Assembly (NCBI GenBank): GCA_963971225.1
Contig: OZ020269.1
Span: forward strand, 80,886,450 to 80,950,449
Source of the DNA: Melieria omissa
Taxonomy: Eukaryota; Arthropoda; Insecta; Diptera; Ulidiidae
Length of the DNA: 64,000 bases
Direction: 5' to 3'
This document shows positions 12,801 to 25,262 of this stretch, piece after piece. Within the stretch, counting starts at the first letter, position 1; each line of letters begins with the position of its first letter. Under the pieces are notes generated by a model. The model worked only from the letters and a program-made list of their open reading frames with translations. It made no database searches and was not told where the DNA came from. The translations under genes and the position numbers were made by a program.

Positions 12801-13377
12801 CTCCCTAAAACTCTCAGAATACGATTTACCAGTGCTTTACCGGTGCTTATAACCGGCAAACACCAACCCTTTCGAGATCTGAAGATTTGTTCCGCAATTT
12901 TTGAGATATCGATAGTGAAGTATCTGCAACAATTCTATAAACTGCGAGGGAAACTTTCTACATATACTCTAACTTTCTGCAAATTACTAAGTTCGACATC
13001 CTTGAAAGCCATACTCATGCAATTCGATTTAAAATGTTAATATTTGATTAATCCAGCAAAGCGATCTACGTAGTGAAGTTCTGAAAATACATATAAATAC
13101 GATATTGTAATGCCAAGACAATTTTTTAAATTGTGCTTCGTAAGTATTGTAAGTTTGCTCACTGAGTGGCACAAAGTCTAATAAATATCAAATACAATAT
13201 TAATTAATTTAATTAAAACATGTTCGAACTACACTACTCTAATTTACCTTTCGGATTCATTCATTTCAGTTAATTTTGCAGCACCAAAATGTATTTCATA
13301 ACTGAGCATTTGAATCATATGAATTAAGTATTTACGTTTTGTGTCTTTTGTAGAGTTTTCATTCTATTGTTTTTTAT
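9892..13377. other. Intergenic DNA between two convergent genes
   Basis: This is about 3.5 kb of AT-rich sequence between the plus-strand SLC6 3' end and the minus-strand 3' end of the gene at 13378-20128. I see no coding frame with splice support, no terminal repeats and no RNA gene. The 3' UTR of the minus-strand gene must extend into the right edge. Confidence 0.4.
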
Positions 13378-16300
13378 CTAGAATACTTGAACTGGCTTGT
13401 ACAGTCCAGTGTAGCCACAAAGCCTGGCTCGCAGCGCAGGAATTAAAAAGGCAGCCGAAGAGATGTCCTTGAGCAAATCAGCACATTCACATATCAGAAG
13501 ATACATTTTATCGCCCTTTTGCGATGTGCTTTTATGAAGCGCGATTCTTCGCAACCCAGCTGCGCGAGGTAAATATCTGCAATGGTCGCCACTTTTGTAA
13601 TTAAGCAAATTTGCAAATATATAAACTGTCCAACCTGTAGAGCATTCGAGCCCCTGTCCAATACAGCCAGTTCTTTTCAAAGCGCTCCCCGTCATCACCT
13701 TCAAAAACCTGGAAAGTAAAGGCAATATTTAATTCAATTAATGTACGAAATTGAATAGCGAAGTTCATTACTTTGAAAACACTAATTATGTATCCGGTAG
13801 CCGGTGTTTGGGTCTTCTTGAAAGTTCCACTTTCGTTGGGTGCCAGGACTAACGGCGGACGGCATATGGCGGCGACTTCACTGTACAGATCCAAGGTGTG
13901 AGCGGCATTATATCTGCAAAATAATTACATGCATAAGCAATTTTTCTTTCGGCAGCTGCTCCAGTGAGAGGGAATAGTCTCTGAGGAAGTAATAATAGCC
14001 GTCCGGAATCGGCCGACAACTTTGAGTATTTTATATTCCGTGTTCCGGTTTTCGAAAATGTAAGCCTTAGACTCGGAATCAAAATTAATTTTTAATTACA
14101 ATTTTAATCATGTTTAATCATGCTTAAACCGATTGACATTTAGTCTTTTGAAGTCTTTTTTAAGTTTGTGCTGTTTTTATCCAGAGTCGTTTTCATGTTT
14201 CGTTAAAATAGCCAGTTTTAGTTTTGTCTGTGATCTCTCAACTTTACTGAAACCTTATAGGTCACGCGGCTGACTTTAGAATTCGAAAACCTTTTCAAAT
14301 GCAGATTTCTGCGACCTCAATGTGGTCAGTGGAAATGCTTACTAACTTGCTTTTCTAAATAAAATTAACATTAATGTTCTATTCAGATACCTGACCACCG
14401 TCTTTTACCAGCGGAACGACACATCTACTTGAGGAAGCCATACCAAATTTCAATTCCAGTTAAAGATTTGTTTATAGTGGTGGGTGAAATCGCCCACAAG
14501 CGCTCAATCTAAACATCGTGTTACGTTCCCGAAATAATTAAAATTCGAAAAAGAAGGAAAATCGCTTTGAATGAAAAATGCCAATATCATCGGAGGTCAT
14601 CATAGATATAGCATAGTATATAAAACTACAACTTATTTAAAGCCATTAAGGGGCCCGAACACTGTAAACTGCGATTTTTCATATGTTTTTTATTTTATTT
14701 ATTAAAAAAAAACGGACGTTCCGATTTACATGAAACTTTACACATATGTTAATAAATGTTTAGATTACCTTTTTTACTACCTTTTTTAATTCGATTTGCC
14801 CCTTTCAAAACTTAAAACGCGATTATCTCGAAACCATGTTTTTTGACCGCGTTGACAGCATAACTGAAAAAGTTTTTATCCGATCGACCTGATTCAAATT
14901 GCATTCTATTCGGGAATAGTGTCGCTTCTGCTCGACATAGCCGTTTTTCGATATATGCCAAACTTTTTTTTTTATAAATAATTTAGTGCAAAATTTTACG
15001 CGAAAAAAAAACTTTTTCTTCAAACAGCCGCCATTTTTTTTCTAATCAATATTTTTAAAATCCCCTACGTCAAACAGTAGCCAGTAATGTATATTTCAAG
15101 AATCTTTTTTGTTTTTTGCTCTAGGAGGCTCCGTTATGCTGATTTGCTGTCAACGCGACAAGGGTAATTTTAAAAAGACGACATTTTGGATCAGCTACAG
15201 AATACAAACATGGCCGCCAAAAAAAAAAAAAAAAATTGTTTTCGATAATCTAAACATTTATTAACATATGTGTAAAGTTTCATGTAAATCGGAACGTCCG
15301 TTTTTTTTAATAAATAAAATAAAAAACATATGAAAAATCGCAGTTTACAGTGTTCGGGCCCCTTAAAAATGCAATTGGAAAATTCGCATAGTTTTATTAT
15401 TTTCTGCATTTATGAGAGCATGGTTTCCGGACTGTGATCCACATTTTGTTCCTACTTTCATCACCAAGGATGCTTACGAATTCTAAAATACGAAAAACTC
15501 GACTCGACTTGGCTCAATTTTCACCACATGTGTTCTGTACTTACTTCAGTGTTTTGGGCTCAAATTTCGTGAGCGATGAAGCCCGTATACCCGAGTAAAA
15601 ATGTGATGGGTCCGTTTGAGTAGTATTGATTAAATAGTACGCAATAAACGGGAATTCAGCTGCAATGACATTACATTATTTTTCCATTATAACTGCAAAG
15701 ACCGAACTCACCGTTCTTTTCCATGTTTGCCAAAAGCATTCCACCTACGGATGTATTTGACTGCTGCACCTCGTTTAGTAGTTCGGCAGCCACTGCCCGC
15801 TGCTTCAGTAATGGATGTGAAAGAGGCGACTCTAACATCGGATCTATGGGTTCGAGTGGACTCATTAAGTGGACTAGAATGCACAACTTTGGATCGGAGA
15901 CTTCTAATATACTCAACGGACTGGAGGCTTTAGTAGCGCCATCCGCAGAGGCTGCTGGCAACTAGAACGGAGACAAGTATTCATATGTTATATAAAAATC
16001 GGACACATTACATTTGGTGGACAGCCTTACTGGAATTCCAGCCGGCAGAAATCTGTCGACGCTGTGCACCGGTATTATAAAGCAATCACGATCCAACGTC
16101 GCCAACGAAATAGGTTCTGAGCGCACGGATCCAGCCGTTTTCTCACCGCCTCCAAAACTGACTGCAAAACAAACAGTAACGTTATAAAGCCAGCTAAGTA
16201 CCTGCGTACGTGAAGTGATAAAAAGTTAAACATTTTAGTTGTTACGCTCGGTGGCTTCGTATCTACTTCACTAATTCTCTGGCCGGGCGATGTAGGACGA

Positions 16301-19300
16301 AATCGAGAATAAAACACAATTTCATGCATATTTTGTGATCAAAATATGGGTTTCTTGCTGTAATATAAGACACAAGGTGTGTTCAAAAAATTATTCGATT
16401 TTCAAATTATCGTTCTTTGTGTAGTTCAACTGGACAAACAAATTTTTGCACCTGAGAATTTGGGAATTTGAGAATTGAGAATTTATTTTGTATCAATAGG
16501 AGTGAAACGGAAGCGGTGAAGACGTTGCAGATGACGAGTGTTCCAAAATGCCCCACAGCCGGTAAAAACTTGGAAAACAAGTAAAAGAAGTGTGAATGAG
16601 TGTGTATATGTACTCATATTTTTGTTGCCAAAAATTAAGAAAAACCTATGGAACCGGATAAGTACGTGGTATGTAATGTAGACCACTTTCAAGGAGGAAT
16701 ATTTATGCAGACGAATAAAATACTTTTCGGATAAATGAAAATAGCTGTTTTTTTTCAACACACTGCATATTTCACACCTTGGTTTCGTACAATGTATCTC
16801 GACTTGGGCTATCTTACCGAACGGCCATTGAATTATAAGCTACAACACTGCGGCAGAGAAGTTAATCGACAAATTTGAAAACAGTTAAAAACACATGAAG
16901 ATGTTATAATTAGTTGCGGATTAAGTAGAACTTCGAATAAGCTATCTTGAAAATACGTACATACGTTAAAGCAAACTACGAAATTAATCATATTATTATG
17001 AGACAAAATAGCTACATATTTTAGGCTAAAGCGCAGTGCATCGAAAATACTGAAAGCTTTTTATGGGACAGAAAAGACGACCCTAAGCTCGCGTAACTTA
17101 AAAGCTCTCCAAGCCGATATTGATATATACTATACATACTTGTGCGCACGAAAAACGTATGTGTTGTGAAGCATTTATGAAGCTGGGCTTTGTGTTTTAA
17201 ATATCACAAGGACATACACATACAAAATACATTTGCAAGCTCGGTAATATTATATGTTCATAGAACGTCAAAGTTTCGAACACGAACACGAACATGTCTA
17301 GCTTTCAGTATTTTTTAACCACCATTTATTTTCTTGTTACTGGGATAATTGAGGGAGTTGGGGCGTACATATAATATGTTGTATAGTGACGTACATGTGT
17401 AACGAGGAAAGGAAAACGAACACGAAAAGGTGCGATTTGCTGCGAGGCTTGAGATTAGTGTCGCGTCAGTGGCATCAGCATGTGACTGCAGTTTGTCTAA
17501 GGAAGCAACTCAAACCTTGCCGGACAGCACTTGATTTTGCTGCTGACGTGGCTGTGTCGGATATCAGCGTAGCGACCTGATCGTTCCGCGCTCTGACGCT
17601 TGTGTTCCACCTCAACAGGGACAGAGACGGCTTGCGGTCAACTAGGGGCTGCGGTGCGTCCACTTCATGAGGCATAGGTGGCAGTGAAAGGGATGTTGTG
17701 GTGGTCGATAACTGAGTGCACGCACCCGACAAGGCACTGCACCGTTCTGCAATGAGTTCTGTTTATATAGGATGTTGGTTTTGTCTTCTGTTGCGCTCTC
17801 TCATGTTCTGACTGGTTAGCGATGTAGTGCGAATGGTTTGTACAGATGTATGTGTGCAGCAGTGCTTTGCGTGTGTATCGTCTTATGCACGTGCGAACGA
17901 TCGGAAAATCTTGATTTACTCATGTTCGAAATTTAAAAATTAAAATGTCGCTCATGCGGGCCTAACATGAACGAAAACCAAGATGTTTAACCGCATAGTT
18001 CGCCCGCCCTTTAGCCGATGTACTACCATAACTGAATTGGCCGTTCATTCTAACTCGCTACAGTGGCGTCCAGCTGCTCTGCCGAGCTACTACACGACGA
18101 TTTTTTGGCAAATTCTCTCTAATGCTCACATCAGTTATGCTAGTACTCGAGATAGAGAGAAGCTCATTATTTGGTCGGGCTCGCACTCGCATACATGTAT
18201 GGTTGTAAGCTTGAGTATGTGATCTGTGAAAGCTACCCAAACAACTAATGCGTCGAGCGACTAGCTTAGCTTGTGGCAATGGCTTCAACTGAAAACTAGA
18301 CACCCTTTGTGTTTGTAGCACGTGGACTTCTGGTGCTGGGCTTCGTGAACTGCTGGGCACGGTGCAGAAGCATACAAACCTGGATTGCGCACAATGGCCC
18401 CCGGACAGCACACAAGCAGCAAACGCTCCGGTTACTTTTGCAGCAAAGCAACAAAGCTTCCCACTCCGCGCAAATTGACGTGACAGCATGTGACGAGGAC
18501 AGCCAGACGTTACACATTGGCGCTATGACTGAGTTGGCATTCAAATCATTCGTGCAGCACAACCACAGGTACAGTAACGGGTATAAGCGCTTTTATGTAC
18601 TAGTCTCTATAGAAAGATTTGGTACGCATATTCTGTCAATAACGTACCGGGATTTTGTAATAAAAAGATCCAGCGCACCCCTAATTCATAGCATAACGGC
18701 ACTAATAAATAGTTAACACTGGAAAGACCGCATGTTTTTCATACCTACGAAGACTAAATATTATATCCGCCGGTATCGCGAAAAGTACACATCGTATTTG
18801 GCTAATTGTAATTATAGAACTCTAATTGTAACATTCTAATTCTCTAATTGTTAGAACCCGACAAAAGAAAAAAGTCATCAAAGTAAAAGTTGATAGAAAT
18901 ACTAAAGAAAATACAGATATTTACAAATGAAAAACTAGCCAAATTACCGCAATGGACTTTCTAGTGTTAAAATCGCCTTTTTGGTTTTCAATACACACTT
19001 CTCTTGATTTGCAAATCAATTTCAAATTGCGCGTGATCTTTCAATATGTTTGTTTCCGGAGTAATTGTAATCGTACCCATTTTGACCCGATTGAAGCTAA
19101 ATTCATGGAAGAAACTGAAGGTTATAGCGTGCGATTTTTTACTACTTTCCACAAAAATTGTTCAGAAAACCCTATATCTTAGAGCTGATTATAACAAAGC
19201 TGCTTATTGCAGCCAAATGTATGTATGATTGCAAATGCCCGGACATTCAGGCGCGAGATCCCATGAATGGCATCCCTACCATATGTACGCAGTGTTTGAA

Positions 19301-20128
19301 GACTAGTCCTTTGCATGAAATCGGAACTGCTTTGAAGGCAATCAAACAAATATTTATGAACAAATGAAAGTTGCGCGTTTTAACAATTTACAGAAATTTG
19401 GTGACAGAATATTACATACAACGAGACCAAAACCGGAAAAAGCAAAAATTCAAATGTAATCGAATTTTGAAAATGTTCTACGAGGCATTAATATTATACT
19501 GTAAGTTTGGTAGTGTCTTTGAAGACATGGCCTCCAGTCCTAGATTAGAAAGCTGTGCAGATTAGTTGAGCTACATTTATACATATTGAATTTTAAATCA
19601 ATTAATCTTTTAACTGAGGGTTGTTCTGACTAGAAATAACTCGCCCACCTCAACAAGCATTGAATACCGATATTATTGTAACGACTGTCCATGCACCTTG
19701 ATTATTGCATTTGAGATAGTTTAGCCCGTAACGAGATTTGTGAAAAAAGACACTGGTTCCAAAAGAGACTCCGAATAATGTGGCGGTCAGGTTAGCGGTG
19801 TTAGTTTCCGATTGGAGCGTATTGGATATCTACATCTGTCGTAAGAGCTCATAGTGATGACTGTGTTGCATACGGAAAAGGCATGTAGTAGCTTTCGGAA
19901 CAAGCGCAGAGCCCGCTTGTAGCATTAAATACGCCTACCTTCCCCCACGTCGTATCCAGGCCGGTTGGGCGAGAAGAACAGATGTGTGCGGTAGTGGATC
20001 TCCTCCTGCGCCATTCCCATGTCACGTGACCGCTTGGTCCGGTTCGCCTTTGTCTGCAGCTTACTTCCGCCACCACCAGACTTTCCGCCGCCGCCTTCAC
20101 GAAAGTGCTTCCGAAACATTAAATTCAT
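13378..20128 (-). CDS. Multi-exon protein gene, family not recognised
   Basis: Several GC-richer minus-strand blocks join with matching phases. The first coding exon is 19939-20128 (ATG at 20126-20128, starts MNLMFRKHFREGGGGKSGGG, ends PGYDVGE, donor GTAGGC). It is followed by 16031-16161 (SFGGGEKTAGSV...VDRFLPAGIP) and 15712-15961 (LPAASADGATKASSPLSILE...LANMEKN). Three 3' exons follow, split by introns of about 60 nt: 13772-13913 (YNAAHTLDLYSEVAAICRPP...), 13635-13708 (VFEGDDGERFEKNWLYWTGA...) and 13378-13576 (YLPRAAGLRRIALHKSTSQK..., stop TAG). A glycine-rich basic N-terminus is visible; I see no signal peptide or clear membrane segments. The join between 15712 and 13913 is unresolved. A 45-nt exon at 14021-14065 fits the phase of the next exon, but a coding-like block at 13930-14022 (PIPDGYYYFLRDYSLSLEQL) has no usable donor. 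I do not recognise the family, and a damaged gene is possible. Confidence 0.65.
14650..15362. mobile_element. TTAA-flanked MITE with about 120-bp inverted repeats
   Basis: TTAA at 14646-14649 and 15363-15366 bounds a 713-bp element whose ends are inverted copies of each other for about 120 bp with a single indel (GGGGCCCGAACACTGTAAAC inward). TTAA duplication is the mark of piggyBac-type transposition. The interior has no coding capacity. It shares ordered motifs with the element at 24431-25155: an acgcg...tctc block, CCGATCGAC, GCAAAATTTTA, then tttcttcaaac and CCGCCATTTT. It lies in an intron of the unrecognised minus-strand gene. Confidence 0.82.
16377..16762. mobile_element. Short mariner-like remnant
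   Basis: The ends carry inverted GTGTGTTCAAAAAA-like sequence (left 16377, right complement at about 16745-16762), reminiscent of mariner termini. Near 16614-16660 a plus-strand frame reads LIFLLPKIKKNLWNR, similar to the C-terminal part of mariner transposases. No TA duplication is evident and most of the transposase is gone. It sits in the large first intron of the minus-strand gene. Confidence 0.45.
16763..19938. other. Large intron of the minus-strand gene; no element identified
   Basis: This lies between the first and second coding exons of the gene at 13378-20128. The stretch 17380-18720 is less AT-rich and gives overlapping open frames on both strands (for instance 17475-17732, 18058-18489, 18309-18716), but none shows a family motif or convincing splice sites. 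It may be regulatory or an alternative promoter. I see nothing else. Confidence 0.3.
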
Positions 20129-22358
20129 TGTGCGGCCGTTAATAGATCAGCGTCGTGGTTGTAGTTGTGGTTATGTTAATGGAAAAGTGTTTCGTGGTTC
20201 GTGGTTGATGGATTTGCGTGTTGTATGTACTTGTGTGTGTTCCTCCCCTTGTCATCTATAACTAGTTTATATATGAATTTGTGGTGTTCAAGTGTAGGCG
20301 CATGCTTGAGGTCGAGACCAAAGATTCAAATCATCTTTAGTCTCTATTTTTAGGGGTCAGAAAACTTTGAGCTTAAGAGAATTTAGTCGAGAAACTCGAC
20401 TAACTATCTATACCTGCATTCGATCAAAATGTGATATATTTTAATCGCGTAGTGGAACTAAGCGGTTTCCTCACGAGTGCACTCACACAACAAACACTAC
20501 GTCAAGCCACGCCATTTAGGGGCAATTTAATCATCAGCAGGGGTATGCTAATAATTTTTCGCAGAAAGCGTTTCCTAAATGTATTTGGTATTATTTTCTT
20601 GATTGTGCGGCAATTACACGTTTCTTTATTTTAATAGAGAAAATTGATTGTTGATGTCTAAGAGAGCTCAAATGCCCTCAAAGTTAAGTGTATATTGCTA
20701 GAGGGTTAAGTACTTAACAAACTGTAACAATCTAGCAACAAACTGTAACACTACAGTAACAATATAGTTTGTTAGCATTGTGTTGCCACCACATAAAAAT
20801 GTGATTGAATTCTTCCTTGATATCTGGTTTTGAAAAAAACATTTACTTATATTAGATTTAAAAACATAACTTATTGGGTTTACTACTCGGCATCGGCTTC
20901 GACATCGATATCGACTAAATCGGGTTTGGTCAATCTTCCAGAGATCATCGGCATTGGTTAAAATGCGAGTGTCCGTTGGATACTTATTTCAGTAAAACAA
21001 GTGTGCAAAAATGGAACAGTTTTCCAAAGTGTCACTACTTCCTGTTGACCGGAAGCGCTAGCTGCCGCAAATACAACGTCACTCGTTTTGACCCATTCGA
21101 TCACTGTTTTCTATATCAGTCCGTCACATAGGTGGTAAAGAAACCCCCGCAACAATCTCACCATGACATTGTCACTAAGTATATCCGTCATAGTCATGAG
21201 GGATGTGTTAAGGGTACGACTTAACATTTTACAGCACCGGCACCCAATTGTGAATCCTAACATATGAATTGCCTTGACTTTTATTCCGAGTGGATCCAAT
21301 AGAAAAGATAACAGCTACCAACTAAGAAATTTCATTTACACTAAATTCACCAAACATTAATAAATATACTCTAAATTTAGTTGATCGGAATACTAGCAAT
21401 GCATAAGTCAATATAGAACCGACGTTGTCACCAACAACTAAACCGAAATTCGCGTGCTTAGCCTGTGGTAAATAAACGTTTGGGCGGTCGCAGCCGGAGT
21501 AGTTAAATATAGCCTTTTGCGTTGTTTGTTTACACCTAGCGGAAGCGGAAAAAGCGAATTTCCGGCGGCAACTCGTACAGTATGGACTGTGTTTAGTGCC
21601 AAACATCACTTGCAAATTTATAACGTGTAAATACGTACGTACTCTGAAACATGCAAAGTAGAACGGCTCTTTCTCCAGTCAACGCGTCGTGTTAAGACTG
21701 ACTTCGAGATTGGCGTGCAGTCTCTCAAGCAGATATTCTGTGGAGATTTGCGTTATTCTTAGGGATATATCTCTTTAATAATAATTTAATGCACATATGT
21801 AAATATTTTGACAACATTACTTCACGAGCCATCACATTTCCAACCATGACTAAAGAACCATAAATACAAACTTGCTAAGCTTGATTTGCATTATGACAAG
21901 CGGACAGGGGGTGTGTCATCACTTCCGTACCCTTCTGTCTGTCCCTTGGGGTCTATTTGATCCCAGGCGGAATTTAAAAAACGGTTGAGCGGCTTTGTAC
22001 ACTAGTCTACTTGTGTTATTTAGTGTTAATCGCGCTTACAAACCAATAACAAATCGAGAAAAACATTTTTCGGGGCTATCCCCTTTTCTTTTGTGATTTA
22101 TGTGTAACATTTCTTTATGTGTTGTCAGTAAATTATATAACCGTTTGATTGGAGTCACCCTGACCCCAAAGTATAGCGAACGTAATTTTTTGAGCACAGG
22201 ACAGACAAAAGGTCAATTCAATTTTATATTTGATAATAAAGGAATCGATAATGAAAATACAGATATTATATACCTACTCTAGATTGTATGGAACGCACTA
22301 AGTAGACAGCACACACAAAAATTTCAAATGTTGGACCAAAAAACCAGCGCATATGTAC
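20129..22358. other. Upstream region of the minus-strand gene; nothing identified
   Basis: The first tens of bases right of 20128 should be the 5' UTR (CGCACAATG start context). Beyond that I see AT-rich DNA with no supported gene, terminal repeat or RNA gene. Confidence 0.3.
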
Positions 22359-22366
22359 TGTATACT

Positions 22367-23044
22367 AGGGATCGCAATTTTTTGCCATTTTGCGATCCCG
22401 GGATTTTCGGAATTAAAAAGTCAAATCCGGGGATTTCATCCCGGGGTTCATATAACACACTTGTTTATAATATATTTACCATAAAAATGGAGACAGTTTA
22501 AGCACATTTGGGGTAGTTTTAAGATTTTTTGAAATAAATCACATTTTGTTTAACTTAAAAGGTTTTCATTTAACATTTAACTTCAGTTTGATAACATTTT
22601 GTTTTATCCAAAAATGACACTTAAACATAACTTATTGTTTTGCAACAGATGTATCATAAAGTGCATATATATGCATATTTGATAATAAAAAAAAATTAAA
22701 TAGTTAATTTGTTTGTACGTTTAGTTTTACTAAAAACTGAGATCTTAAAAATACTAAAGCATTAAATGTTTTCTCCTCTAATCTAGAGCGAAATTTATTG
22801 CAAATAAACCCTGCTGAAGAGAAACATCTTTCAGATTCAACACTTGTTGGTTGAATGCTTAGTAAATAATTATAAGCCTTTTGCAAAAGACGCCCTCTAT
22901 CCCCTCCCTCCTCCCTCAGATAAGGAATTGGGTTTTTGTGCTTTTAAATTTATTTCATTTGAACTTTGAAGCATCTTTTGCAATCTCGAAAATCCCGGGA
23001 TTCAAATCCTTTAATCCCGGGATTTTCGGGACTGAAAAAACTAC
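22367..23044 (-). mobile_element. Non-autonomous hAT remnant with hATC domain
   Basis: An 8-bp direct repeat TGTATACT (22359-22366 and 23045-23052) flanks the element, as for hAT transposons. Both ends are rich in the text TCCCGGGATTTTCGG in inverted arrangement. On the minus strand, 22704-22886 encodes LLSIQPTSVESERCFSSAGF followed by KFRSRLEEKTFNALVFLR, a recognisable C-terminal dimerisation domain of hAT transposases (the S-x-x-S-E-R-x-F-S core is present). The zinc-finger and catalytic regions are absent. Confidence 0.8.
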
Positions 23045-23052
23045 TGTATACT

Positions 23053-23792
23053 GCACTGACGCGGTCAAGCTCACATAGCCAATATAAATTTGATTCAAAC
23101 AAGGAGTCGTTTGGAATTTGTTACGCCCGAAATGTAGTATTTAAGTGACGCTAAACTCTCAGTAACATATTCCCAAAAGTCATGTGGTTTTATATGTCAA
23201 AACAAATTAAAAAAAATAAAATTAGACCAACTCCCATTTCTTAGCCAATGCCGATGTCGAAATCTACCAGTACATCAGCTTCTTAACAATCGGCCAATAC
23301 TGACTAAGCCTGCGTATTAGAAATAAAATATAGTTGACATTAAAATATACCTAAATAAATGTTTTATAAAATTTGCAATTAAAATCACTTTCAGTTGAAG
23401 CTATAATGTATAATAACAATAAATTAAATTTGCATTCAGTTGAGCCTATAATAGTCATAAAAGTAAAAACCAAATTCAATTGGCGTTAAAATAGAAAAAT
23501 AAAATCGGACGTAAGGTCGAACCATGCTCAACTTTGGCATACAGATGACAGCATATGCGAAGCAGTGAATGCACAACATGCTATTGAGGCAACAATGCTG
23601 GGCATATACACACTTTTCGTTCAGTATTTTCCGATTCGTTAACTTTAACTTGTACGGGATAGAGCGATCTAAATGAATATATTTCAAATCCAATACATTA
23701 TTTACTATAGTAGAACACCTTTACTACGAAATCAATTGTTTTCATAAGCAGTAAATAAATAATAATAAACCTAATCCGGAAATTCTATATAA
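23053..23792. other. AT-rich spacer between two transposon remnants
   Basis: No coding, RNA or repeat structure is recognised in this stretch. Confidence 0.3.
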
Positions 23793-25262
23793 AGGGTGAT
23801 TTTTTAGCAACTTTCTTTTTGACAACACTGTTTTTGGCAGCTCAGCTGTTTTCGTGTAAAATTTTACTGTCAAACATGTTTAGTTTGGTCTATAATTTAA
23901 TCACGAATCGACTTACAAACGAACAACCCTTGCAGATTATTGAATTTTATTATCAAAATTCATGCTCGGTTAAGAAAGTGCATCGTGCACTTCTTCCATT
24001 TTATGGTCAGTTTGAGCGATCTTCTGAGGCGGCTATTCGAAATCTCGTTACTAAATTTCGCACCAAATTATTTATTATTGGACATTAAATCACCAACACG
24101 CATACGTAGAGTGGGGACAGAGGAAAATATCGTAGCTGTATCCGCCAGCCCAATGGCCCAATTGAGAGGCGAGATCGGTGAACAGATTATTTCACGTTTG
24201 GGGCCGGTCAATCGGCCGCCTAGATCGTGCAATTTAACGCTTTTGGACTATTTTTTGTGGGGCTATGTCTATAGCGACAAGCCCGCAACGGTTGACGCAC
24301 TGGGGACCAATACTGAAGAGTTTATTCGTAAGATATGTTGGAGAGAGTATGCCAAAATTGGTCCCAGCCTATGAACCATTTGAGGCGCAGCCGTGGTCAG
24401 TATTTACATGAAACCATCTTTAAACATTAAGGGGCACAACTAGTTTGAAATTTTGAAAATTTCGTTTTTTGTTTTATTTCATATTTTTATAGTATAACTA
24501 TCATAGAAAAAGTATACGAACGGATTTTGTCGAATTCGTAAAAGTCTCTGAGATACAGAGCCTTAAATCCGTCTCGTTTACTACGCGGTAACACGGTTTT
24601 AAAACTTTAAACGCGTTTTTCTCAAAACTACATTTTTCAAATTTGCTGCAGCTGTAACTTGATAACAAATCATCCGATCGACTTGGGTCTTTTTTTAGCT
24701 TATTGTGTATTTGTTTTTCTATACAATGACCCTCCAGTTTAATGATAGGATGAAAAGTATAATTATGCCAGGCCAGAAACCATCAGATTTTTCAGCAAAA
24801 TTTTAATTTTTTTTTCAAACAACCGCCATTTTGTTGCATTTTATTTTTTTTTTACAACCGAGGGTCATTGTATAGGAAATAGAACCTAGTTAAGTAAAAT
24901 TTTTGGTTTTTTTGATTTCAGGCACTGCGAAGGCTACAATCACTGCAGCAGTGGGAGAACGTTTTTTTTTGAAGACTCAGGAGATGGTGGATAACTTGCT
25001 GAAAATCGAATATTTTCATTTGAAAAAAATAGTTTGTATTCATTATTTATGCATAAATATATCTGCAAAATTTTAAATCATTCGATGCAATACTTCACAA
25101 AATTCAAAATTCACAAAAATCTCCTTTTTTCAGGCGGTCAAACTAGTTTTGCCCTTTAAATTAGATATATCGTTCTATCGACTCAAATAAAGATTTCATA
25201 AGTTTTTCTAACATGTATGTGTTTTTTTTAATCCAATCCGAAAGCTCTTAAAAATTCACCCT
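23793..25262 (+). mobile_element. Internally deleted mariner-type element hosting a nested MITE
   Basis: The ends are AGGGTGATTTTTTA and its relaxed complement (TTAAAAATTCACCCT at 25249-25262). A transposase starts near 23879. LTNEQPLQIIEFYYQNSCSV followed by RALLPFYGQFERSSEAAIRN is the N-terminal HTH domain common in insect Tc1/mariner-type elements. After a frameshift near 24065 it continues (TRIRRVGTEENIVAVSAS) and then jumps directly to the C-terminal region (GPVNRPPRSCNLTLLDYFLW). The first two catalytic regions are therefore deleted. The end of the transposon is separated from its body by the TTAA element at 24431-25155. Confidence 0.85.
24431..25155. mobile_element. TTAA-flanked MITE nested in a mariner-type remnant
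   Basis: TTAA at 24427-24430 and 25156-25159 flanks a 725-bp element with about 18-bp inverted ends (GGGGCACAACTAGTTTGA against GGGCAAAACTAGTTTGA). The host transposon text continues without loss on both sides (AACATTAA | ATTAGATATATCG), showing a clean insertion. The interior motifs match, in order, those of the element at 14650-15362, so they belong to one divergent family. No coding capacity. Confidence 0.85.

Noticed and set aside
16267..16357. Extra exon of the unrecognised gene (RNPYFDHKICMKLCFILD)
   Set aside because: It fits phase only with a poorer acceptor for the next exon. Direct joining of 19939 to 16161 uses a strong TTTTGCAG acceptor and gives a better product.
18058..18716. 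Opposing open frames of 143 and 135 codons
   Set aside because: They overlap each other and neither resembles a known protein or shows consistent splice junctions.
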